DNA of 6,203 bases. Origin: CAKVOD01 sp050872805 (GTDB lineage: Bacteria; Bacillota; Clostridia; Christensenellales; UBA1242). Made by a program: the position numbers and the translations under genes. The DNA lies in the NCBI GenBank assembly GCA_050872805.1, contig JBNMHN010000077.1:1-6203 (forward strand). The letters run 5' to 3'. The notes beneath the pieces are model-generated. The model was not told where the DNA came from and ran no database searches. It saw only the letters and a program-made list of their open reading frames with translations. Shown here in pieces: positions 1-5,343 of this stretch (within the stretch, counting starts at the first letter, position 1; the number at the start of each line of letters is the position of its first letter).

Positions 1-813
1 AACAAGGAGTTTGCGGCTGGGCAGGCGCAGGATTTGAACGACGCCATTCCATATTGCGGCAACGCGACGCGCGTTTACGCGGGCGAATATAGCGACTGCG
101 GCAACGCGGACATTGTCGTCATTTGCGCAGGGCGCAATCAAGAAAAAGGCGAGTCGCGCCAAAGGTTGATTGATAAAAACTATGCGGTTTTTGCTGACAT
201 AATTAACAAAATTGCGCCGACGGGCTTTGACGGAATTTACTTGATTGCGACAAATCCGCTTGACGTTATGACGACTATCACGCAAAAACTGTCGCGTTTT
301 GCGCCCGAAAAAGTCATTGGCAGCGGAACAGTGCTTGATACGGCGCGCCTCAAGTTTTATGTTGGCGAAAAAATTAAGATTAATCCGCGTCACGTGCACG
401 CCTATGTTATTGGCGAGCACGGCGACAGCGAGTTTGTCGCGTGGAACAACGCACTTGTCGCAATGAACACGGCGGCGTTCTACCTTTCGGCGGACGAAAT
501 GGCTGAGATTGAGGACAAGGTTCGCAAGAGCGCGTACGAGATTATCAACAAAAAGGGGTACACCTGCTACGGAATTGGGATGAGTCTTGTCAAAATCACA
601 AACGCAATTTTGCAGGACGCGCACGAGGTGCTGACTGTTTCGGCATACGACAGCGCGCACGACATATATTATTCGCGCCCGTGCGTTGTCAATCGTAGCG
701 GCATACAGGAAGTGATTGAGTTGCAGTTGTCTGATTTGGACAAAGCGCGCCTTGATGCGTCGATTGCTGAAATCACACAAAGTTACAATTCTATTTTTAG
801 TGAACATAGTTGA
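1..813 (+). CDS. ldh: L-lactate dehydrogenase, 5'-partial (N-terminus outside window)
   Basis: This enzyme interconverts pyruvate and L-lactate with NADH/NAD+ in the cytoplasm, regenerating NAD+ during fermentation. The open frame runs from base 1 without a start, and 270 codons are visible. Family length is about 310-320, so roughly 45 residues, including the Rossmann GxGxxG loop, lie to the left. Visible motifs are: AGRNQEKGESR, whose Gln (bases 139-141, Gln102 in family numbering) marks lactate rather than malate specificity and whose Arg (157-159) is Arg109; LDTAR with Asp168 (337) and substrate-binding Arg171 (346); and IGEHGDSE with catalytic His195 (418). A His seven residues before His195 and a Lys two after Arg171 sit where the fructose-1,6-bisphosphate site lies in allosteric bacterial LDHs, so FBP activation is possible (inference). 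Malate dehydrogenase is the alternative but is disfavoured by the Gln. The gene ends in TGA, 9 bp before the first repeat hairpin. Confidence 0.95.
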   Translation, partial: NKEFAAGQAQDLNDAIPYCGNATRVYAGEYSDCGNADIVVICAGRNQEKGESRQRLIDKNYAVFADIINKIAPTGFDGIYLIATNPLDVMTTITQKLSRFAPEKVIGSGTVLDTARLKFYVGEKIKINPRHVHAYVIGEHGDSEFVAWNNALVAMNTAAFYLSADEMAEIEDKVRKSAYEIINKKGYTCYGIGMSLVKITNAILQDAHEVLTVSAYDSAHDIYYSRPCVVNRSGIQEVIELQLSDLDKARLDASIAEITQSYNSIFSEHS

Positions 814-822
814 TTTACTATG

Positions 823-839
823 GTGCGATAGCGCACTGC
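823..839. repeat. GC-rich repeat hairpin, unit 1 (GTGCG-ATAG-CGCAC-TGC)
   Basis: A five-base-pair stem closes an ATAG tetraloop and is followed by TGC. The same 17 bases recur at 2570-2586, and with one change at 6121-6137. It lies 9 bp after the ldh stop. No T run follows, so it is not a standard intrinsic terminator. Confidence 0.8.
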
Positions 840-850
840 CACTAGTTTGG

Positions 851-874
851 GCGGCATAGGCCGCGGCTGCAGGT
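851..874. repeat. GC-rich repeat hairpin, unit 2 (GCGGC-ATAG-GCCGC)
   Basis: The stem sequence differs from unit 1 but the ATAG loop is the same, and it is followed by GGC-TGCAGGT. A nearly identical unit is found at 2714-2737. The sequence after it, down to about 915, also resembles 2738-2774, so the two intergenic regions are related over more than the hairpin. Confidence 0.8.
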
Positions 875-899
875 CTGTTGAGTGGTACTATATAAAGAA

Positions 900-928
900 A
901 AGGTACATAGTTATTGACTATGTACCTT
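900..928. terminator. Perfect 12-bp inverted repeat, candidate (bidirectional) terminator after ldh
   Basis: Arms AAGGTACATAGT (900-911) and ACTATGTACCTT (917-928) pair perfectly around a 5-base loop. A-rich sequence precedes it and ATTATAT follows. There is no true T run, so termination strength is uncertain. It is the best candidate for ending the ldh transcript about 90 bp after the stop. The equivalent site in the related downstream region (about 2762-2785) has lost the right arm. A regulator binding site is an alternative. Confidence 0.5.
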
Positions 929-941
929 ATTATATCAAAGC

Positions 942-1025
942 CTTTCATTTCGCAATTTTTGTCAAATGCCCAAATTGCGAAACGAAAAGTTGATAAAATA
1001 ATTTAAAATAATGTGTAAAACATTT
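942..1025. repeat. 84-bp AT-rich direct repeat, copy 1, with internal inverted repeat
   Basis: This matches 2891-2974 at 77 of 84 positions without gaps. Inside it, arms 943-958 and 972-987 form a 16-bp inverted repeat with one mismatch around a 13-base spacer; the core is TTTCGCAATTT / AAATTGCGAAA. The rest is an AT-rich block beginning GTTGATAAAATAATTT. The repeat ends at the -35 box of the downstream promoter, so it is placed like an operator or UP-type activating sequence. Role unknown. Confidence 0.75.
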
Positions 1026-1052
1026 GATATTTTTTTGCAATTGTGGTAAAAT
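1024..1052 (+). promoter_or_regulatory. Sigma-A promoter for the InlB-repeat gene
   Basis: TTGATA (1024-1029) and TAAAAT (1047-1052) are each one base from consensus and are separated by the ideal 17 bp, with a T-rich spacer start. A transcript would begin near 1059, giving a leader of about 30 nt before the ATG at 1091. The -35 box overlaps the last two bases of the 84-bp repeat; copy 2 of that repeat lacks this promoter. Confidence 0.75.
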
Positions 1053-1074
1053 AAACGTGAAAAATCAAGAAAAC

Positions 1075-1080
1075 AAGGAG
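1075..1080 (+). promoter_or_regulatory. Ribosome binding site AAGGAG for ATG 1091
   Basis: AAGGAG lies 10 nt before the ATG at 1091. It is the only good Shine-Dalgarno upstream of the InlB-repeat gene. Neither the TTG at 1188 nor the GTG at 1248 has one at normal spacing. This site decides that translation begins before the G tract. Confidence 0.75.
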
Positions 1081-1090
1081 AATAAAAGCT

Positions 1091-1132
1091 ATGATTTTTA
1101 GAACAAAAATGCTAGGGGGGGGGGGGGTATAA
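1091..1132 (+). CDS. Start segment of the InlB-repeat gene, out of frame at current G13 length
   Basis: ATG at 1091 follows a promoter and AAGGAG site. Its frame encodes MIFRTKML, then four Gly from the G run, then Val, and stops at TAA 1130-1132 after 13 codons. Read with one G fewer, the same start passes through GGGG-YNVAKNDC and joins without a stop to the large frame ending at 2570. I read it as the true 5' end of that gene in the OFF phase rather than as a separate peptide gene. A sequencing error of one base in the homopolymer would give the same picture. Confidence 0.6.
   Translation: MIFRTKMLGGGGV
1115..1127 (+). repeat. Poly-G tract (G13), candidate phase-variation switch
   Basis: Thirteen consecutive G lie in otherwise AT-rich sequence, 24 bases into the frame opened by ATG 1091. 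Tract lengths of 12 or 15 place ATG 1091 in frame with the InlB-repeat ORF. Lengths of 13 and 14 end at TAA 1130 and TAA 1153 (present numbering) respectively. Homopolymeric G/C tracts inside the 5' coding part of surface-protein genes are the classic substrate of slipped-strand mispairing. State here: OFF. Confidence 0.75.
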
Positions 1133-1187
1133 TGTTGCAAAAAACGACTGTATAACCTCTCAAAAATGTGGGGAAAACTGTCGAAAA

Positions 1188-2570
1188 TTGCAGGATACTT
1201 GCACAAAATCGAAAATCATTGAAATTCGTGATACAAAACTAAATAGGGTGAAAAGTTGCAAAACGTGCGAAAAAATTCGTCGCCCGAAAAGATTATTGAT
1301 TAGTATGCTTGTTATGCTTACTTGTCTTTTTTTGATGTTGACAAGTTTTGGTGCGCAGCAAGATAAACAAGTAGATTCGGTTTTTGCGACATCGCGAGAG
1401 GTTAATTTGTATGTGCCCACTAATGATACAACATTTTTAGGGGTAAATCAATTAACGTGTAATATTTTTTGTAATTATATATATCATAGTTTTAATCTTA
1501 CTTGGAATGGCAGTTGTTACTGCGGTTCTACTAGTACTCATGGAGAAAAAGCAGTATATGACTGTGAATTCATTGCTTTTAGTGTGGGTATTCCAGATAA
1601 TTATTACAATATTGGATATAGGTTTGTGCAAACTGGCAATTCGGAAAGTTCCAGCTTATATAATGTACTTGAAGAGATTCTTGGCGTGGATGCGAAAAAA
1701 GAAGTTGGTGGCTTAATTTATGGTGATACTACGGATATAAGCTTAACTATCAAAATTGAAAATATTAACATTGATACCACATACGATATTACATACTATG
1801 ACGGGGGAAGTAGTGACAAAATTGCGTATAGCGGTATCAATAGTTCTTCTTTGCTAACGCAGTACGCTAAAGGAACACCCCAAACGCTTGTAGAGGGCGT
1901 GAAAACGGGTTACGACTTTGTTGGCTGGTATGGCAACCATCAATGTACAGGCACAAAAATAGAAACAATAACAGCGGATGACGCAGAAAATAAAACATTT
2001 TACGCAAAGTGGACGCCAAAAGTATACAACATAAAGTACTATCACGCAAACACGACGACGGAGTTCACAAGTGCTGAATGGGGCAGCGTTTCGCACCCGA
2101 CCTCACACACGTATGATACGGCAACACAACTTGTGGCTCTGAGCGGAGCAGGCATAGTGTTTGACGGGTGGTACACGAATGCTAGTTGCACTGGTACGAA
2201 AATCACAAATTTAGGCGCGAAGGCGTACACATCCACAATATCGTTGTACGGAAAAATCGCTAGAATGCTGACGATTGATATAAAAGTAAAGGGCGTGTAT
2301 AATTCGGGAATAGTGATTTACATATTAAAGAATGGCGCAATGCAAAGTCAAATTGTTGTGCTTGGCAGTGACACGACAAGTTATACGTACGATGTTGATG
2401 ATAGTGTGACATATACTTTGCTTGTGTGCAAGCCGTATATGTGGTCGATGACTGCTGAGGGGCTAGCAGCGGTTGGCAACAAGATTGAGTTTGCGGCGAC
2501 AAGTGCTGAACGCTCACTGAAACTGACGTTTAGTGGCGGCGCCACATCCAACGCTCTCATCCTCATCTAG
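1188..2570 (+). CDS. Secreted InlB-repeat (Listeria-Bacteroides repeat) protein, phase-variable 5' end
   Basis: A predicted exported protein, probably acting at or outside the cell surface; its ligand is unknown. Numbering from TTG 1188 (460 codons): residues 1-35 are basic and Cys-containing; 36-55 are a hydrophobic segment after RRPKR, like a signal peptide or membrane anchor; about 70-198 are unrecognised; about 199-277 and 279-357 are two InlB B-repeat units, recognised by GYDFVGWYGNHQCTGTKI...FYAKW and FDGWYTNASCTGTKI...LYG; 358-460 are an unrecognised, probably beta-rich tail. No LPXTG motif or C-terminal membrane anchor is seen. TTG 1188 is only the edge of a convenient frame: the frame is open back to 1116, and the only good start signals are at 1091, across the G13 tract, giving about 492 residues when in phase. 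GTG 1248 would give a normal-length signal peptide but lacks a ribosome site. The gene looks AT-richer than its neighbours and lies between direct repeats, suggesting acquisition. Confidence 0.75.
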   Translation: MQDTCTKSKIIEIRDTKLNRVKSCKTCEKIRRPKRLLISMLVMLTCLFLMLTSFGAQQDKQVDSVFATSREVNLYVPTNDTTFLGVNQLTCNIFCNYIYHSFNLTWNGSCYCGSTSTHGEKAVYDCEFIAFSVGIPDNYYNIGYRFVQTGNSESSSLYNVLEEILGVDAKKEVGGLIYGDTTDISLTIKIENINIDTTYDITYYDGGSSDKIAYSGINSSSLLTQYAKGTPQTLVEGVKTGYDFVGWYGNHQCTGTKIETITADDAENKTFYAKWTPKVYNIKYYHANTTTEFTSAEWGSVSHPTSHTYDTATQLVALSGAGIVFDGWYTNASCTGTKITNLGAKAYTSTISLYGKIARMLTIDIKVKGVYNSGIVIYILKNGAMQSQIVVLGSDTTSYTYDVDDSVTYTLLVCKPYMWSMTAEGLAAVGNKIEFAATSAERSLKLTFSGGATSNALILI

Positions 2571-2597
2571 TGCGATAGCGCACTGCTGCAGGTACTG
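2570..2597. repeat. GC-rich repeat, unit 3 (GTGCG-ATAG-CGCAC-TGC-TGCAGGTACTG)
   Basis: The hairpin begins on the last base of the InlB-repeat gene's TAG stop. It matches 27 of 28 bases of 6121-6148, and its first 17 bases equal 823-839. No T run follows. Confidence 0.8.
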
Positions 2598-2627
2598 GCG
2601 GGGAAAGCCCCGCTGCTGCAGACGCCG
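2598..2627. repeat. Inserted hairpin module, unit 4 (GCGGGG-AAAG-CCCCGC)
   Basis: A six-base-pair stem with an AAAG loop is followed by TGC-TGCAG. Relative to the copy at 6121, which passes directly from TACTG (6148) to TCCCTAC, these 30 bases are an exact extra block. This suggests that hairpin modules are gained or lost as units. Confidence 0.65.
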
Positions 2628-2681
2628 TTCCTACGCGTAAGTTGCTTTTGCGGACGGCAGTGTATGCGCTTTCTACAATGT
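2628..2681. repeat. Tail of dispersed repeat, related to 6149-6203
   Basis: Both copies share TCCTAC/CCCTAC, then a CG-containing stretch, AAGT, GGACGGC, TATGCG and TTCTA...AATG in the same order with small gaps. This extends the repeat family beyond the hairpins to about 80 bases or more. No coding potential is recognised. Confidence 0.6.
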
Positions 2682-2694
2682 TTGTTACTCTTCT

Positions 2695-2737
2695 GGGAAA
2701 GCCTCCACTGCTGGCGGCATAGGCCGCGGCTACAAGT
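2695..2737. repeat. Degenerate hairpin (unit 5) and hairpin unit 6 (GCGGC-ATAG-GCCGC)
   Basis: GGG-AAAG-CC (from 2695) looks like a decayed version of unit 4, ending in CTGC. It is followed at 2714-2727 by GCGGC-ATAG-GCCGC, then GGC-TACAAGT, a diverged copy of 851-874. Similarity to the ldh-side region continues through ACATAGTTA at about 2766. Confidence 0.65.
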
Positions 2738-2818
2738 TTGGCGAGTGACTTTATATCAATAAAATACATAGTTAATGAAGTGAACCCCGAAACGGTGACA
2801 CTAAATAAAAAGCACCTT

Positions 2819-2850
2819 TAGGAAGGAATTAACGTTTCTTCCTATTTTTT
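2819..2850 (+). terminator. Rho-independent terminator downstream of the InlB-repeat gene
   Basis: TAGGAAGGAA (2819-2828) pairs with TTTCTTCCTA (2835-2844) with one G-T wobble around a 6-base loop, and is followed directly by six T (2845-2850). It is well formed. It lies about 250 bp after the stop, so the upstream hairpin repeats would be transcribed as 3' UTR. Confidence 0.7.
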
Positions 2851-2890
2851 ATCCTTTTTGTATTGTAGTCTTTCATTATTATATTAATGT

Positions 2891-2974
2891 CTTTCACTTC
2901 GCAATTTTTGTCAAACGGGAAAAATGCGAAACGAAAAGTTGATAAAATAATTTAAAATAATGCGTAAAACATTT
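2891..2974. repeat. 84-bp AT-rich direct repeat, copy 2, with internal inverted repeat
   Basis: It is 77/84 identical to 942-1025. Arms 2892-2908 and 2920-2936 pair with three mismatches around an 11-base spacer. Five of the seven differences between copies cluster in the spacer and inner edge, while the arms' CGCA/TGCG core and the following AT block are kept. It lies 118 bp before the recD2 start. Confidence 0.75.
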
Positions 2975-3077
2975 AAACTTGTGGGCAAAAGAGTGCGATT
3001 TGCGATGAATGATGTAATTTGTTTTATCAATAATGAAAAATCAATGATTGCAATATGATACAAAAATCAAAAATTTG

Positions 3078-3086
3078 TGCTATAAT
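3078..3086 (+). promoter_or_regulatory. Extended -10 promoter of recD2
   Basis: TGC-TATAAT (3078-3086) is a perfect extended -10 element. At 18 bp spacing only GATACA (3057-3062, 3 of 6) serves as a -35, which is tolerable with an extended -10. The expected transcription start falls at about 3092-3094, on or next to the recD2 ATG (3093). Confidence 0.65.
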
Positions 3087-3092
3087 AAAGTT

Positions 3093-5339
3093 ATGGTAAT
3101 AAGTGGAATAATCAAAGGCGTCATTTTCCAAAATGAGGACAATGGCTACACGGTGCTTGTCATTGATATGGACGGAACGGAGACGACGTGCGTTGGCACG
3201 CTTCCGTCGGTCAACATTGGCGAGACTGTCGAACTCACGGGCGAGTACACGACAAACAAAAATTACGGCGAACAGTTCAAGTTTTCGCACGCTAAAGTTT
3301 TGCAGCCAAAGACGACGTACGGCATCGAAAAATATTTGCAAAGCGGACTCATTAAGGGCGTCGGCAAGGTTACGGCGAAAGCAATCGTCAACAAGTTTGG
3401 CGAGGACACGCTTGACATTATCGAGTTCAACCCGTCACGCCTCACCGAAATTCGCGGCATAAGTGAGCAAAAGGCGATTGTTATTGCGGAAAGTTATATC
3501 AATGTAAAGCGTATGCAAGACACGATTATGTTTTTGCAGGACTACGACATAACCCCGCGAATGGCGATTCGCATTTACGAGACTTATCACGACAAAACTA
3601 TGGAAAAACTGCGCACCAACCCCTATGCTTTAGTCGAGGACGTGGACGGAATCGGCTTTTTGACTGCGGACGAAATCGCGAAAAAATTGGGCATTCCGTT
3701 TGACAGCGACTTCCGTCTCCGTGCGGGGTTGTTGCATATTTTAAAGGATGGCGCGGACAAAGACGGGCACACGTATATGCCTGCAAGCGAGGTCTACGAG
3801 GGCGCGACAAAGATTTTGAAAATTGAATTTGAGGATTTTGAGGAAAAACTTGAAAAAGTTCTTTTCCAAATGCAAATTGACGGCGTTTTGAAGCAAGAAA
3901 AGATATATGATACCGAAGTTTTGATGCTGACAAGGTATTATAACATTGAAAAGGGTTCGGCGAAAAAAATTCTCACATTGCTCAACAAATCGGCAAATGA
4001 CACTGATTTTAGCGAAGAAATCGCGAATTTCCAAAACGTCAACGGCATAGAACTTCACGCGCAGCAAAAGCAAGCCGTGCAAATGGCGGCGAACAACGGA
4101 TTTTGTGTCATCACGGGCGGGCCCGGCACGGGCAAAACGACGATTATCAAGTGTATTCTTAGCCTTATGAACAATATGCGCAAGAATGTTCTTTTGCTTG
4201 CGCCAACAGGCAGGGCGGCAAAGCGTATGAGCGAGAGTTGTGGCGTCGAGGCGAAAACGATTCACCGCGCGCTTGAAGTCGACTTTGCGAGTGCGGGCAA
4301 CTGCTTTAAATATAATGAATACAACAAATTGACGTGCGACTGCATTATCGTCGACGAGGTTTCTATGGTCGATGTCACGCTATTGAATGCGTTGCTAAAA
4401 GCGGTCAAGCGAAATTGTCAAGTCATACTTGTCGGCGACAAGGACCAGTTGCCGAGCGTCGGCGCGGGCAATGTGTTGAGCGACATTTTGGAGTGCGGGT
4501 GCGTGCCGTTTGTGTGCCTCACTGAAATTTACCGCCAAGCGAAAGAGAGCCTGATTGTTCTCAACGCACACGCCATAAACGAGGGGCGTATGCCGCTCAT
4601 CGACAACAAAAGCAAGGACTTTTTCTTTCAATCGAAATCTGAGCCCGCCGATATGCTTGACTGCATAAACGGGCTTGTCACTGAGCGACTGCCAAAGTTT
4701 ACGGGCGTCGAGCCGTCAAAAATACAGGTGCTTGCGCCGATGAAAGTGGGCGTTTGCGGCGTTGAAAACCTTAACAAAGTGCTGCAGCAAAGCATAAATC
4801 CGCCCGCGCGATATAAAAGCGAACTTTTTACCGAGCGCGTGACGTTTAGGCTCAATGATAAGGTTATGCAAATTGTCAACAACTACGAAATTGAGTGGGT
4901 CAAGCAGGACGAAAGCGGACTCTACGAGCACGGCGAGGGCGTATATAATGGCGACATCGGCACAGTTACGAGCGTCGATTTTCACAAGGGCGAAGTCACC
5001 GTCACGTTCGAGGACGGGCGCGTGTGCGTGTATCCTAAAAATGAATTAATCAATTTGACGCTTGCGTACGCAATGACGATTCACAAAAGTCAGGGCAGCG
5101 AATTTGACGTCGTCGTCATTCCTATCATTGCAGGCACGGGCAAAATTTTGACGCGAAATTTGCTGTATACCGCCGTTACGCGCGCGAAAAAAATGGTCGT
5201 GCTTGTCGGTAACAAGTTTTATTTGCAAAGAATGGTCGAAAACAATTACACTGCAAAGCGCTATTCCGCGCTCAAGTGGTTTTTGGAGCAGGGCGAAAAC
5301 CTTTTCAAAGAGGGGTACGTCGAGTCTCTAGTGGAGTAG
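3093..5339 (+). CDS. recD2: RecD2-type ATP-dependent DNA helicase (RecD/TraA family)
   Basis: A superfamily 1B 5'-3' DNA helicase of the RecBC-independent RecD2 type, involved in DNA repair and replication-fork maintenance in the cytoplasm. It is complete: 748 residues from ATG 3093, normal for the family. Order: N-terminal OB-like segment (1-70, start MVISGIIKGVIFQNEDNGYTV typical of the family, which is why ATG 3093 is chosen over TTG 3048); helix-hairpin-helix region (about 80-135, GLIKGVGKVTAKA and LTEIRGISEQKA); a third such motif near DVDGIGFLTADEIA; Walker A GGPGTGKTT (342-350, Lys348); LLAPTGRAAKRM; TIHRAL; Walker B VDEVSMVD (Asp421, Glu422); GDKDQLPSVGAGNVL (from 448); LTEIYRQ; MTIHKSQGSEFD (around Ser666); and YTAVTRAKK (Arg697). 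All helicase motifs are present. No Shine-Dalgarno precedes the ATG and the -10 box ends 6 bp before it, so the mRNA may be leaderless. comF follows 4 bp after the stop. Confidence 0.96.
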   Translation: MVISGIIKGVIFQNEDNGYTVLVIDMDGTETTCVGTLPSVNIGETVELTGEYTTNKNYGEQFKFSHAKVLQPKTTYGIEKYLQSGLIKGVGKVTAKAIVNKFGEDTLDIIEFNPSRLTEIRGISEQKAIVIAESYINVKRMQDTIMFLQDYDITPRMAIRIYETYHDKTMEKLRTNPYALVEDVDGIGFLTADEIAKKLGIPFDSDFRLRAGLLHILKDGADKDGHTYMPASEVYEGATKILKIEFEDFEEKLEKVLFQMQIDGVLKQEKIYDTEVLMLTRYYNIEKGSAKKILTLLNKSANDTDFSEEIANFQNVNGIELHAQQKQAVQMAANNGFCVITGGPGTGKTTIIKCILSLMNNMRKNVLLLAPTGRAAKRMSESCGVEAKTIHRALEVDFASAGNCFKYNEYNKLTCDCIIVDEVSMVDVTLLNALLKAVKRNCQVILVGDKDQLPSVGAGNVLSDILECGCVPFVCLTEIYRQAKESLIVLNAHAINEGRMPLIDNKSKDFFFQSKSEPADMLDCINGLVTERLPKFTGVEPSKIQVLAPMKVGVCGVENLNKVLQQSINPPARYKSELFTERVTFRLNDKVMQIVNNYEIEWVKQDESGLYEHGEGVYNGDIGTVTSVDFHKGEVTVTFEDGRVCVYPKNELINLTLAYAMTIHKSQGSEFDVVVIPIIAGTGKILTRNLLYTAVTRAKKMVVLVGNKFYLQRMVENNYTAKRYSALKWFLEQGENLFKEGYVESLVE
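5333..5336 (+). promoter_or_regulatory. Ribosome binding site GGAG for comF, inside the end of recD2
   Basis: GGAG sits in the last codons of recD2, 7 nt before TTG 5344. The spacing supports TTG as the comF start and suggests translational coupling with recD2. Confidence 0.6.
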
Positions 5340-5343
5340 AAAA

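Larger units (their letters stand above)
2571..3092. other. Gene-free region between the InlB-repeat gene and recD2
   Basis: No credible gene lies here. From left to right it holds repeat units 3-6, a stretch related to the ldh-side intergenic region, a weak imperfect inverted repeat (2779-2802), an intrinsic terminator (2819-2850), the second 84-bp repeat (2891-2974), about 100 bp of AT-rich sequence with no recognised element, and the recD2 promoter. Confidence 0.7.

Noticed and set aside
1..33. Truncated ldh pseudogene starting at TTG 34
   Set aside because: The frame is open to base 1 and the residues there fit the family (AQDLNDA), so the missing N-terminus is a window-edge effect.
823..872. 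GC-rich hairpins after ldh as intrinsic terminators
   Set aside because: Stems are only 5-6 bp and no T run follows any of them. True terminator-like structures are found farther downstream (900-928, 2819-2850).
814..1090. tRNA, riboswitch or other structured RNA gene in the intergenic regions
   Set aside because: No cloverleaf, T-loop or known riboswitch core motif was recognised; only the repeat hairpins and palindromes are visible.
1128..1133. TATAAT directly after the G tract as a -10 box, with the G run acting as a promoter spacer switch
   Set aside because: At 17 bp spacing the -35 position (1105-1110) is AAAAAT, and there is no extended -10 TG. A better promoter lies upstream at 1024-1052, and the in-frame joining explains the tract more simply. 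It is not fully excluded.
1507..1716. 69-codon + strand frame inside the InlB-repeat gene
   Set aside because: It is an overlapping frame in a gene with clear protein features, has no ribosome site and no recognisable product.
3048..3092. TTG 3048 as the recD2 start
   Set aside because: The extra 15 residues do not resemble the family N-terminus and the -10 box would lie inside the coding region. ATG 3093 matches the usual start.
3741..4265. 174-codon - strand open frame
   Set aside because: It is antisense to the RecD2 helicase core, including the Walker A region; its composition follows from the recD2 codons and no start signals are seen.
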